Assembly (NCBI GenBank): GCA_024709145.1
Contig: JANJXG010000090.1
Coordinates: 1 to 54,367 of the forward strand
Length of the DNA: 54,367 bases
Reading direction: 5' to 3'
Source: Bacteroidales bacterium
Lineage (GTDB): Bacteria > Bacteroidota > Bacteroidia > Bacteroidales > F082
The notes below the pieces were generated by a model. It had not been told where the DNA came from and ran no database searches. It worked only from the letters and a program-made list of their open reading frames with translations. This document shows positions 9,002 through 17,442 of this stretch, in pieces (within the stretch, counting starts at the first letter, position 1; every line of letters begins with the position of its first letter). A program made the translations under genes and the position numbers.

Positions 9002-9096
9002 AAATTTTTGTCAGAACCACCTAGCCGGAAACAGCTTCATTCCGTTGCCAAAGCATAAAAATCATGCCTGCACCGGCGGGTAAAAAAGACCTCTCA

Positions 9097-10356
9097 ATGA
9101 CTCAAAGACAACAAGGCGCAGCCGAGATTATTTCAATCGGTGACGAGCTGCTTATCGGACAGGTTATCAACAGCAATGCTTCCTGGATGGGAGAGCAACT
9201 TTTTCTTCATGGTATTGCGCTTCAACGTATTACAACCATCGGCGATGATGCAGGCCATCTTCATGATGCCATCAGCGATGCGCTTCAGCGTGTGCAATTT
9301 GTTTTCCTCACCGGCGGACTTGGACCTACCTCCGACGACATCACCAAACCTGCGCTTTGCGATTTTTTCGGTGTGCCAATGGTTTTCAATCAGGAGGCTT
9401 ACGAGCAGGTGGAGGCTCTTTTTGCCCGGCGCGGGATGGTTGTGACCGAACGCAACCGACAACAAGCCATGCTGCCCGCCAATTGTCTGCCCGTTCCAAA
9501 TCACAACGGAACCGCTCCGGGTATGTGGTTCGAGTTGGATGGTGCCGTCATCGTGGCCATGCCGGGGGTGCCTTTCGAGATGAAACCTATGTTCAGTGAA
9601 CAGGTTATCCCGCTTATCAAACAAAAGTTTAGCACGACGCATTATCTTTTTAAGACGGTAATGACGCATGGCGTTGGCGAATCGATGCTTGCCGACAGGA
9701 TCAAAGAATGGGAAAACACGCTGCCAAAGCACTTTAAGCTGGCTTATCTTCCGCAGCCCGGTATCGTAAGGCTACGGTTGGGCGGGCAGCATGATGAGGA
9801 AGATGTGCTTCGCATAGAACTCAGCGAGCAGATTGAAAAACTCTGTAACCTGATTCCGGAATATATCTACGGATTCGACAATCAAACACTCGAAGAAGTG
9901 ATTGGTCAGTTACTGAAAAAATCGGGTCGAACCCTTGCCACAGCCGAGAGTTGCACAGGCGGCTACATCGCCCACCTGATCACCAGTATTGCCGGGAGCT
10001 CTGCCTATTTTAAAGGTTCTGTGGTGGCTTATGCCAACGAAGTAAAGGTGAATCAATTGGGAGTCTCAGCCACTTCCATCGAGAAGCATGGCGCTGTTAG
10101 CGAAGCCGTTGCCATCGAAATGGCCCTTGGCCTGCGTGAAAGAATGCAGGTAAGCCTGGCATTGTCCACCACCGGAATTGCGGGCCCTGACGGTGGTACT
10201 CCTGATAAGCCTGTCGGTACTGTTTGGATAGCACTTGCAACATCAAAGGGATGTGAGGCAGTTCGTTTCCAGCTTGGTGAGCACCGCGACCGGAATATCC
10301 GCCGGGCAGCCCTTGCTGCCTTGGGAATGATCAGAAAAGCGTTGGTTACGGCATAA
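9097..10356 (+). CDS. cinA: CinA family protein (NMN deamidase / competence-damage protein)
   Basis: The 419-residue protein has the two-domain layout of full-length CinA. The N-terminal MoaB/Mog-like domain shows ISIGDELLIGQVINSN and LTGGLGPTSDDITK. The C-terminal domain from about residue 265 shows TLATAESCTGGYIAHLIT, SVVAYANEVK and STTGIAGPDGG, which hold the conserved Ser, Tyr and Lys region of the nicotinamide mononucleotide deamidase. In other bacteria this domain recycles NMN in pyridine-nucleotide salvage. The ATG at 9097 is preferred; an in-frame ATG at 9064 adds eleven poorly conserved residues. A strong hairpin follows directly after the stop. Confidence 0.92.
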   Translation: MTQRQQGAAEIISIGDELLIGQVINSNASWMGEQLFLHGIALQRITTIGDDAGHLHDAISDALQRVQFVFLTGGLGPTSDDITKPALCDFFGVPMVFNQEAYEQVEALFARRGMVVTERNRQQAMLPANCLPVPNHNGTAPGMWFELDGAVIVAMPGVPFEMKPMFSEQVIPLIKQKFSTTHYLFKTVMTHGVGESMLADRIKEWENTLPKHFKLAYLPQPGIVRLRLGGQHDEEDVLRIELSEQIEKLCNLIPEYIYGFDNQTLEEVIGQLLKKSGRTLATAESCTGGYIAHLITSIAGSSAYFKGSVVAYANEVKVNQLGVSATSIEKHGAVSEAVAIEMALGLRERMQVSLALSTTGIAGPDGGTPDKPVGTVWIALATSKGCEAVRFQLGEHRDRNIRRAALAALGMIRKALVTA

Positions 10357-10360
10357 AAAA

Positions 10361-10383
10361 GGCTTCAGAAAAAGTCTGAAGCC
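10361..10383. terminator. Bidirectional terminator between cinA and fabD
   Basis: GGCTTCAGA (10361-10369) and TCTGAAGCC (10375-10383) form a perfect 9-bp stem with a 5-base loop. A run of A precedes it and a run of T follows within a few bases, so it can end both converging transcripts. Confidence 0.85.
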
Positions 10384-10397
10384 TGAAAATTTTTGGA

Positions 10398-11282
10398 TTA
10401 AAATGCTGCACTTGACGTGTCCAGATTTCTGTCGATCTTCTTGAAAAGACCTTGCAGCACTGTTCCCGGACCCACTTCAATGATGGTTTTGGCACCACTG
10501 GCAATCATGTTCTGCATGATATGAGTCCAACGCACCGGTGCCGTAAGCTGGGCTACCAAATTGGTTTTGATAATCTCAGGATCAGTAACTGATTGTCCTG
10601 TAACGTTTTGATAGATCGGACAAATACCTTTGCTGAACTTTGTGTTGTTGATGGCTTCAGCCAGTTCGAGGCGGGCAGGTTCCATCAGGGGTGAATGAAA
10701 TGCCCCGCCAACTTTCAGGGGCAGCGCTCTTTTTGCGCCTGCAGCAAGCAGTTTCTCACAAGCGATGGCGATACCTTTTTCACTACCCGAAATCACAAGC
10801 TGCCCCGGACTGTTGTAATTGGCCGGCACTACCACTTCATCTTTGATGAGTGAACAGATGTTTTCAACTTCACGGTCGTCGAGGCCAAGAATGGCAGCCA
10901 TCGTACTTGGGTTGAGCTCGCAGGCATGCTGCATGGCAAGGGCACGTTTGTATACGAGCTTCAGGCCATCATCGAAAGTGAGGGTTTTATTGGCAACGAG
11001 AGCCGAAAACTCTCCCAATGAATGCCCGGCAACCATATCAGGTTTAAAGTCATCGCCCAACACACTGGCCAGTATCACCGAATGGAGAAAGATGGCAGGC
11101 TGCGTAACTTTTGTTTGACGCAGGTCTTCATCTGTACCATCAAACATCAGATCGGTGATGTTAAACTTCAAAATGGTGTTGGCTTTTATAAATAACTCCT
11201 TCGCCCTGGAAGATTTTTCATAAAGGTCTTTTCCCATTCCGACAAATTGGGCACCCTGACCTGGAAAAACGTATGCTTTCAT
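10398..11282 (-). CDS. fabD: Malonyl-CoA:ACP transacylase
   Basis: This 294-residue enzyme loads malonate onto acyl carrier protein for fatty acid synthesis. It begins MKAYVFPGQGAQFVGMG, has the nucleophile motif GHSLGEFSAL near residue 90 and the catalytic-histidine block GGAFHSPLM near residue 200. Length is normal for FabD. The frame continues upstream, but that part contains no family sequence and overlaps the promoter, so 11282 is the start. It stands alone; no other fab genes are in the window. Confidence 0.95.
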   Translation of the reverse strand: MKAYVFPGQGAQFVGMGKDLYEKSSRAKELFIKANTILKFNITDLMFDGTDEDLRQTKVTQPAIFLHSVILASVLGDDFKPDMVAGHSLGEFSALVANKTLTFDDGLKLVYKRALAMQHACELNPSTMAAILGLDDREVENICSLIKDEVVVPANYNSPGQLVISGSEKGIAIACEKLLAAGAKRALPLKVGGAFHSPLMEPARLELAEAINNTKFSKGICPIYQNVTGQSVTDPEIIKTNLVAQLTAPVRWTHIMQNMIASGAKTIIEVGPGTVLQGLFKKIDRNLDTSSAAF

Positions 11283-11349
11283 AAATTTTGCTTTTCGGTT
11301 TGTAATGATTTTGCCTTTAAAGCTGATTGAGTTGAATAGAAAAAGCAGG

Positions 11350-11357
11350 CAAAGATA
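11350..11357 (-). promoter_or_regulatory. -7 box of fabD
   Basis: TATCTTTG reads on the minus strand about 68 bases ahead of the fabD ATG. It matches TAnnTTTG; no clear -33 TTG is visible. The remainder of the 11283-11553 gap shows nothing recognisable. Confidence 0.45.
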
Positions 11358-11553
11358 AACATTCAATGATTTCGCTCCGCGCTGATTCGTTAGAAACAAA
11401 TCAGCAAAAAATCAGAAACGATTATTAAGGATTTGATTTAAAAGTATTTAAGTTTTTATGAATAGTTATCAACAAGGAATTAGAGTCCGGTCCGACAAGA
11501 TAACAACTTCCCTTTTCTGTATGGTTTGGATTCCGGCCAACCAGTTTAATAGG

Positions 11554-12177
11554 CTAATGTAAATTATTATGAATGAGACTGATAAATTCGGCCCTAGTCT
11601 CCATTCGCTGAAAGGCTCCCGTGAAATCGCTTGTTGTTGTCACGGCGCTTTGTTTCTGCACCCCGCGCATCGACATGCATAAATGTCTGGCTTCAATCAC
11701 TACAGCCACACCAAGGGGGTTGAGTGCGCGCTGAATGGCGTCTTTGATTTGAGTCGTCAGGCGTTCCTGCACCTGAAGCCGGCGCGAATAAGCCTCAACC
11801 ACACGGGCAATCTTGCTCAGTCCGGTGATGTACCCGTTTGGTATGTAACCCACATGAGCTTTGCCAATGAAAGGGATCATGTGATGTTCGCAAAGGGAGA
11901 AAATTTCAATGTCTTTTACTATCACCATCTCGCGGTAGTCTTCCTTAAATTTGGCTGAAAGAAGGATTTGTTCAGGATCATGATCATAGCCCTGAGTTAA
12001 AAACTGAATGGATTTGGCTACCCTTTTCGGGGTGTCGAACAGTCCTTCACGGCCGGCATCCTCACCGATCAGCTCAAGAATGGCCCTGTAATGCTTTTCA
12101 AGTTCAGCCAGTTTTTCCGGAGCATACTGTTCAATTTTTTCGTAACCCAACATCGGCTTTGGTTTCATTTCGCTCAT
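11554..12177 (-). CDS. folE: GTP cyclohydrolase I
   Basis: The 207-residue enzyme opens the GTP ring to give dihydroneopterin triphosphate, the first step to folate and other pterins. [20 protein letters not shown] carries the zinc cysteine and histidine, and [17 protein letters not shown] the second zinc cysteine. [19 protein letters not shown] is also typical. Its ATG overlaps the stop of the upstream small membrane protein (ATGA at 12177-12174), so it is the last gene of the operon that starts with porW and bactofilin. That location is unusual for folE and suggests a rearranged cluster. Confidence 0.95.
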   Translation of the reverse strand: MSEMKPKPMLGYEKIEQYAPEKLAELEKHYRAILELIGEDAGREGLFDTPKRVAKSIQFLTQGYDHDPEQILLSAKFKEDYREMVIVKDIEIFSLCEHHMIPFIGKAHVGYIPNGYITGLSKIARVVEAYSRRLQVQERLTTQIKDAIQRALNPLGVAVVIEARHLCMSMRGVQKQSAVTTTSDFTGAFQRMETRAEFISLIHNNLH

Positions 12178-12578
12178 AAGGCTTGGTTTTGATTATTCTT
12201 TTGTTTTTTCCGGGCTACTGAAGTGACTTCCAAAACAGTAAAAGCCAAATAGTAAACAAAGAAACTAATTAAAAAAGGGATGGTTTCCTCCCTGAAATAA
12301 ATCAGGTAAACCACAATAACAGCCAAATACAACAGCAATTTGAGCATGCTGGCCAACATGAAATAATTGGCGTAGGCACTCATTCTTTTTTGCTGTGCCC
12401 TTTGGTTGAGCCAAAACAACAAAGTATTCACAGCTACAAAAAACACCAAAAGGTAGGGCCATGCCAGGGTCTGCTGCTGCGGTCCAAGTTTCGAAAAAAA
12501 ATACCAGCTCACAAGAGCCAGCAAAGCAGCCAGACTTAATTGCCTGGAAATAAATGTTTTCAACGATTGCATAATCAT
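12174..12578 (-). CDS. Small four-helix membrane protein beside AtpZ
   Basis: The 134-residue protein has four hydrophobic segments (about residues 14-30, 39-57, 70-92, 98-116) and a basic tail ending [11 protein letters not shown]. No catalytic motif is seen. Its place directly after an AtpZ/AtpI-type gene, with a shared ATGA, matches the small membrane proteins that sit between atpZ and atpB in many Bacteroidota, where they are thought to help assemble the F1Fo ATP synthase membrane part. Here no atp structural genes follow. The assignment to that role is inference from position. Confidence 0.6.
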   Translation of the reverse strand: MIMQSLKTFISRQLSLAALLALVSWYFFSKLGPQQQTLAWPYLLVFFVAVNTLLFWLNQRAQQKRMSAYANYFMLASMLKLLLYLAVIVVYLIYFREETIPFLISFFVYYLAFTVLEVTSVARKKQKNNQNQAL

Positions 12579-12814
12579 GGTTTCTTCAAAAAATCCTTTA
12601 CTGCGAAATAAATGGCCAACACGACACCAAGAAGCGAAAACAACAATTTAAACAAAGGAAAGTGCCATTCGGTCCAGCTATCGAGCTTGTAACCTGCAAA
12701 GACAAAAAGCAAGAGAATCGCCATCATCTGAAAAGCCAGCGATGAGTAACGGGCATAAGTATTGAGCGAGTTACCGAGTTGCTTTTGCTTTTCGGGTTTA
12801 CTCTTTTCCATCAT
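12575..12814 (-). CDS. AtpZ/AtpI family protein
   Basis: The 79-residue protein has a lysine-rich N-terminus, then two membrane helices with YARYSSLAFQMMAILLL and FAGYKLDSW between them, and ends KDFLKKP. The Gly-Tyr-x-Leu-Asp turn and size are typical of the AtpZ/AtpI family, accessory proteins of the ATP synthase implicated in c-ring assembly or ion supply. It overlaps the bactofilin gene by 17 bases and the next gene by four. ATP synthase subunits themselves are not present. Confidence 0.8.
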   Translation of the reverse strand: MMEKSKPEKQKQLGNSLNTYARYSSLAFQMMAILLLFVFAGYKLDSWTEWHFPLFKLLFSLLGVVLAIYFAVKDFLKKP

Positions 12815-13172
12815 TTTTATGCGATGGGCCGGTCATTACGCAGGTGCCGGTGTAACGGGCTCCCAGTTCAATGGCAATGCGGGCTGTTTTCAAATCGCCT
12901 GTAAAAACTGCCGTGGCCTTAAGCGAGGTAAGATCAGCAGCTTCCAGGTTACCCTTAAGGACACCCGAAATATCAGCGTTCTGACAGATGATGTTGCCTT
13001 CGACAAGTCCTGAGCCCCCGATAACTATTCTCCCTTCGGAATGGATGGAGCCGATCAGTTCGCCATCAATTCTGAAATCGCCCTTCAACACGATGTCGCC
13101 CGTTATCCTTGTTCCTTGTCCGATAATGTTTCGGGCAGCAGCCTCCAGGCCGATATTGGAAAATTTTTTCAT
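12798..13172 (-). CDS. Bactofilin (polymer-forming cytoskeletal protein)
   Basis: This 124-residue protein shows the six-residue periodicity of a bactofilin beta-helix: IGQGTRITGDIVLKGDFRID, followed by ELIGSIHSEGRIVIGG and DISGVLKGNLEA repeats. Short non-helical tails flank the core, as is usual. Bactofilins self-assemble into nucleotide-free filaments on the inner membrane and help position cell wall or surface machinery. It lies between porW and atpZ, an arrangement seen in other Bacteroidota. Confidence 0.9.
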   Translation of the reverse strand: MKKFSNIGLEAAARNIIGQGTRITGDIVLKGDFRIDGELIGSIHSEGRIVIGGSGLVEGNIICQNADISGVLKGNLEAADLTSLKATAVFTGDLKTARIAIELGARYTGTCVMTGPSHKNDGKE

Positions 13173-13255
13173 CTTTCGCTATCTTTAAATTTCTTTCTTT
13201 TCAATTTTCTGAACTAACTGCGGGAATTCGATGCATCAAAAATAATCAATGATAA

Positions 13256-15904
13256 TTATTTGACATACATCTTTTTCCAAAAACGTGTGTATTCATCCTC
13301 ATCTTTCAGTCTGTAAAAAGTGGGATAATTGGTGAGGGAGATGGGCGCTGAGCTATAATCAGCCGGATTAATTCCCCCAAAAACATAGTCAGAAGCCATC
13401 AAGGCTTCGCGGTAGCTGAGAGCCGCTGAAGCCGACTCAAAATTACCTACTGTCACAAGCATCCGCTGCTCATCAAGTACCAGGCTTTTGATCATCAGCT
13501 GGGCACTTTTGAAATCGCGGTTGTTGAAATCAGAAAGCCTCACTTTCAAAGGATCGGTTCTCACCTTTTCACTGGAGGTGACAATCATCACCATGTGAAT
13601 GCTGTTTTCTGCATAAATATAAGGTGTTGTTTCCTCTTCTGCTTTGTTGAGCGTGTCACCTTCAATTTCGGGAATTTCGATTTTGAGGTCATATTCTTTG
13701 TTCATCGTGCGCAAAATGGCAGCTGCTGCAGGTGCAACAGGATGACTCGGATAAGTCTTTACAAGTTGCTCAAGTGCAACAGCCATCGAATCGATTGTTT
13801 CGAGCCTTCCCTTGGCAACACCTCTCAGAAAATCGAAACGCGGCAACAGTTCAACATCGTCCGGATAGAGTGTTTGTGCACGGTTAGCATTCATCAGCAC
13901 CCTGAAAAATTCTTCGTTCTTGTAGGCCTCGAAGGTTTGCTCGTAAAAAGCCGACGATTCGCCCGAGAGTTCGGCTTTTTTGATGAAATAATCAGGGTCT
14001 TCGATCACCCTTGCGTAATCGGTATTGGGATATTCGCTCAGTATGAGCTGCCTGAATCTATCTGCTTCTGATTGATTTCCAATGGCCTCATGCATCTTAT
14101 ATTGCGCATACCAGGATTCAAGCCTGTATTCACTTTCCGGAAATCTTTCGTTCAACGATTCATAAGCCTCGATAGCACGCGGAAAATCATTCAGGCTTTC
14201 TTTGTAAGTGTATCCCAGTCCGCTGTAGGCATCTTCGATTTGTTTCAGTGCTGCTATCTTTGCTTCATCCGTAAGTGGAATGTCTTTCAGATAATAACCC
14301 CGGTCACGATCGGTGAAGTTGGCAGTGGAATCATCAGTGCCGCCGCCTGGAGCGGCTCCCTCGAGTGCAACACTTTCGATGCTTTCAAAGGAGATACTTT
14401 GTTTGTCGCTGATCCGCCAGTTGTCTTCGAGCTTACGCCGTCCCCATTTGCGCAGAAACTCGGTATAACCAAAACTAAGTGTATTCGGGTTGTAAAAGTA
14501 CCAATCTGCCGATTGATTTAAATTAGCAGTCCGATCCACAAACTGATTCGACATCATCACATTGCGTTCCATTTCGCGTTCTTCGGCCTCTCTTTTGCGA
14601 TCTTCTTCTTCCAGTGCTTTGATGATGCCGTCGATGACGCTGATACGCGAGGCAGAATCCATATTGGCGAGAGTTAACAGACTATCCTGAAGCTGAATTG
14701 TGGTTAGGTTTTCAACCAATTCAGAAAGTATGGAAGCCCGAAGCCTGATGCTGTCGTAGCCGGGGTAGTCGCGGGGCAAAGCGCCAACAGCGGTGTCGTA
14801 ATAAGCCTGAGCAGGAACGTAAGCATTGCGCTCAAAATGCATGGCAGCCAGCCTTAATGCCGAGGTCGACTGCTGTGTTTTATTCTTGGTGCTTGTTGAA
14901 ACAGATTTTGCCAGGTATTCCATTGCAAGTGCCTCGTTGTTCTCCCGTAAAGCGATCTCAGCCAGTGCAAAATAAATTTTATCAAAATAATCTTCATTCT
15001 TTTCATCGCGAAGCATCTTTTGCAGCAGTTTCACGATGGCCTTGCTATCGCCCTGTGAGGTTTCATAAACCCTCGCCATATTGATTCGGGCCTCAAAATC
15101 CATCTCAAAGGAGGGGTTTTTTCTAACAACTTCCCGGTAATACGAAATAGCGGTATTGTTTTCGCCTTTCAGCTGATAAATCTGACCCAAAATAAACAAA
15201 CTGCGTGTTTTCAGAAATTTGTTTCGCGTTAATGGCAAACTTTCCTTGAGATAAAGCGCTGCTTTGTCGTAATTTTTTCTTACCAGGTAGAAATCTGCAA
15301 TCAGGAAACCAAGGTTTTTAGATACTTCAGCAGGAACCATTCCACTGCGTAAGCGTGCTTCCAGCGCTTCAAAAAGCGGAGCTGCCTTCTCAAATTGCTC
15401 CATTTGCTGATAGGTGACAGCAAGCCACATCTGGGCAGTGCCGGCTATTTCGTTGCTGCTGAACTGGTTGGCAACAAACTCCAACGTACGTCTCGCACTG
15501 ATATAATCCTGTTTGTAAAAATGTGCCTTTCCCATCAAAAGATAAGCATCGTCGATCCAGCGCACCTGCTCTTTGCCAGCAAAAACCATGGAATGTTTTT
15601 GTATGCCGATGGCACCTTTTTCAATGGCCCTTTCCATTGGCGCATTGAGCTTGGAAGCATCCGCTTTGGTGCCGTAATTAAAGAGCCTGAGCACCTTGCT
15701 GTAATCGTCGACAGCCGTTTTCCGCAGGTCATTTACTCCTGTCTTCAGGCTTTCGTTACCATTCCAGTAAACATTATAACGACTGGTAAGGTTGTGGTAA
15801 GTTCTCCTGGTCCAGGTATTCTTCTTGGTCGAACAGGAGGCTGCCATGCCAATAAGCAAAGCAAAGACTAGCCATTTGATGATGCTATGATTTCGAAATC
15901 CCAC
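13256..15904 (-). CDS. porW: Type IX secretion lipoprotein PorW/SprE
   Basis: The 882-residue protein has a lipoprotein signal with the lipobox ending at Cys24 (GMAASC). After it comes STKKNTWTRRTYHNLTSRYN, a block I recognise as the N-terminus of SprE/PorW, then TPR-like helical repeats over roughly residues 110-660 (FVANQFSSNEIAGTAQMWLA, YLKESLPLTRNKFLKTRSLF, YRLESWYAQYKMHEAIG). A small folded domain closes the protein. SprE/PorW is an outer-membrane lipoprotein needed for type IX secretion and, in gliding species, motility. Length is close to SprE. Two secreted proteins with type IX sorting domains occur in this window. Family assignment is from memory of the motif. Confidence 0.85.
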   Translation of the reverse strand: MGFRNHSIIKWLVFALLIGMAASCSTKKNTWTRRTYHNLTSRYNVYWNGNESLKTGVNDLRKTAVDDYSKVLRLFNYGTKADASKLNAPMERAIEKGAIGIQKHSMVFAGKEQVRWIDDAYLLMGKAHFYKQDYISARRTLEFVANQFSSNEIAGTAQMWLAVTYQQMEQFEKAAPLFEALEARLRSGMVPAEVSKNLGFLIADFYLVRKNYDKAALYLKESLPLTRNKFLKTRSLFILGQIYQLKGENNTAISYYREVVRKNPSFEMDFEARINMARVYETSQGDSKAIVKLLQKMLRDEKNEDYFDKIYFALAEIALRENNEALAMEYLAKSVSTSTKNKTQQSTSALRLAAMHFERNAYVPAQAYYDTAVGALPRDYPGYDSIRLRASILSELVENLTTIQLQDSLLTLANMDSASRISVIDGIIKALEEEDRKREAEEREMERNVMMSNQFVDRTANLNQSADWYFYNPNTLSFGYTEFLRKWGRRKLEDNWRISDKQSISFESIESVALEGAAPGGGTDDSTANFTDRDRGYYLKDIPLTDEAKIAALKQIEDAYSGLGYTYKESLNDFPRAIEAYESLNERFPESEYRLESWYAQYKMHEAIGNQSEADRFRQLILSEYPNTDYARVIEDPDYFIKKAELSGESSAFYEQTFEAYKNEEFFRVLMNANRAQTLYPDDVELLPRFDFLRGVAKGRLETIDSMAVALEQLVKTYPSHPVAPAAAAILRTMNKEYDLKIEIPEIEGDTLNKAEEETTPYIYAENSIHMVMIVTSSEKVRTDPLKVRLSDFNNRDFKSAQLMIKSLVLDEQRMLVTVGNFESASAALSYREALMASDYVFGGINPADYSSAPISLTNYPTFYRLKDEDEYTRFWKKMYVK

Positions 15905-15981
15905 GCGCGTTTATTTTGTTCATAAACTCCAATTCACGGCAAATATTTTGTGATTAGGCAGCTTTGTGCCTCACCAATGCA

Positions 15982-15989
15982 CAAAAGTA
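15982..15989 (-). promoter_or_regulatory. -7 box of the porW operon
   Basis: TACTTTTG reads on the minus strand about 80 bases ahead of the porW ATG. It fits TAnnTTTG with no clear -33 box. Confidence 0.35.
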
Positions 15990-16209
15990 ATGAAAGAAAC
16001 GGAAAAACAGTGTTCATACTTGAAAGGTGATCGTGTAAAACAGAAGTTTTTTCGGAAATATTTCTACTTTCTCCAGGAATCAGTTTTATCACAAGATGTT
16101 TTACGTCAATTCTTTGTGAAAGAAAAAAACCAATGTATTGTTAAAAAACAATTTGTCATATCAGCATTTAACCCTCCTGATGATGACCCAACAATTAACA
16201 GTGTTTTTG

Positions 16210-16217
16210 TACATTTG
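16210..16217 (+). promoter_or_regulatory. -7 box of the M23 peptidase gene
   Basis: TACATTTG lies 33 bases ahead of the ATG at 16251. The rest of the 346-bp divergent gap (15905-16250) is AT-rich and shows no gene. Confidence 0.5.
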
Positions 16218-16250
16218 CAGCCGGTGTGGCCTTAAGCCAGCCTGCAGCTC

Positions 16251-17138
16251 ATGAAGCAAAAGAAAGAAAAATGGTATCATAAATGGCGTGATAAATACCG
16301 GCTCGTTATTTTTCACGATGAAACATTCGAAGAAAAAATCAGTTTCAGGCTAAGCCGTATGAATGTTTTTGTGCTCGTGACAAGCCTGAGTGTTTTTCTG
16401 ATTTTTGTAACCAGCTACATCATTGCCTTCACCTCACTCAGGGAATACATTCCCGGCTATACTGATGTGAACCTCAACCGGAGGGTGTATCAACTGCAGC
16501 GAACGACCGACTCCATTGAAACAGCTTTCAGGCAGAAACAACTTTATTTCGACAACATCCGCCGTATCATCGAAGGGGAAGATTTCAGCGACGACAGCCT
16601 TCGTTCGGTGAATGAAAGTCAACGAAGAGCCGGATCCTATTACGACACTATCAAACTCAGACATTCGGAGGAAGAAAGCAGGCTGAGGGCCGAATTCGAA
16701 AACAGCGAAAAATACACTATTCAAACCGACCCAACCCTGATTCCCGAAGCCAGGCGCCGGGCAACAGCCGTTTCCAGTTTTTTCACTCCGGTGAAAGGTA
16801 CCATCACCAATAAATTCAATCCTTTGCAACGGCACTATGGTGTTGACATCGTTGCTAAAAGCAACGAAGCAATCAAATCTGCTTTGGAAGGAACCGTGTT
16901 GTTTGCTGATTGGACGGTTGAAAAAGGCCATGTGATTGGTGTGCAGCATGCCGGAAGTTATGTGTCGGTTTATAAGCATAATTCAGTGCTGCTCAAACGG
17001 GAAGGTGATTTTGTGCGTGCCGGCGAACCCATAGCGATCATCGGTGAATCGGGCGAGCTTTCAACCGGCCCTCACCTCCACTTTGAATTGTGGTATAATG
17101 GGGCTCCTGTCAATCCCGAAGATTATGTTTCCTTTTAG
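16251..17138 (+). CDS. M23 (LytM) family peptidoglycan endopeptidase, membrane-anchored
   Basis: The 295-residue protein has a cytoplasmic N-terminus, one membrane helix at about residues 40-65 (VFVLVTSLSVFLIFVTSYII), a charged helical stalk to about 165, and a C-terminal LytM domain. Zinc ligands are visible as HYGVD and HLHFE, with the GHVIGVQHAGSYVSVYKH strand between them. All the metal ligands are present, so it should be active, cleaving peptide cross-links in the periplasm. It is divergent from porW. This peptidase/sprE pairing is common in the phylum, which supports both calls. Confidence 0.9.
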   Translation: MKQKKEKWYHKWRDKYRLVIFHDETFEEKISFRLSRMNVFVLVTSLSVFLIFVTSYIIAFTSLREYIPGYTDVNLNRRVYQLQRTTDSIETAFRQKQLYFDNIRRIIEGEDFSDDSLRSVNESQRRAGSYYDTIKLRHSEEESRLRAEFENSEKYTIQTDPTLIPEARRRATAVSSFFTPVKGTITNKFNPLQRHYGVDIVAKSNEAIKSALEGTVLFADWTVEKGHVIGVQHAGSYVSVYKHNSVLLKREGDFVRAGEPIAIIGESGELSTGPHLHFELWYNGAPVNPEDYVSF

Positions 17139-17173
17139 CCAAAGCCCTCATTAGTGTCTGTCCATAATGTCAG

Positions 17174-17295
17174 GTGCTTGAGTATTAAAGTTCGAGGGCG
17201 AGGCATGTGCGGAATGAATGTCAGGAGTTTACTAATGTAAATAACTGACATGAATGACGAACATAACGAAGCCATCGGACTTTAAAGACAAGCAC
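17174..17295. repeat. 122-bp imperfect palindrome (long hairpin element)
   Basis: GTGCTTG at 17174-17180 pairs with CAAGCAC at 17289-17295, and the arms continue to pair inward through TTAAAGT, CCGA/TCGA, ATGT and ATGTCAG blocks to GTTTAC at 17227-17232 facing GTAAAT around a TAAT centre at 17233-17236. The whole is symmetric about 17234.5 with compensating one-base indels. It lies in the 17139-17442 gap, 36 bases past the M23 stop. It could be a non-autonomous mobile repeat or a transcript-end hairpin; a T-run is absent. Confidence 0.7.
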
Positions 17296-17442
17296 TCATT
17301 AACACTATTTGACAATTTCCAGCCAAAGCATCCCGGAATAATTTCGTAATCTTGCAGGCTGAATCAAGTTCAAATTTAAAACCCCCGGGTTCTTTATTTT
17401 TCAACACATTTATCCTGAACATATTAAACTTATTTATTTCGA

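Noticed and set aside
9133-9732. 199-codon open frame antisense to cinA
   Set aside because: It lies fully within the conserved CinA N-terminal domain on the other strand and shows no recognisable motif.
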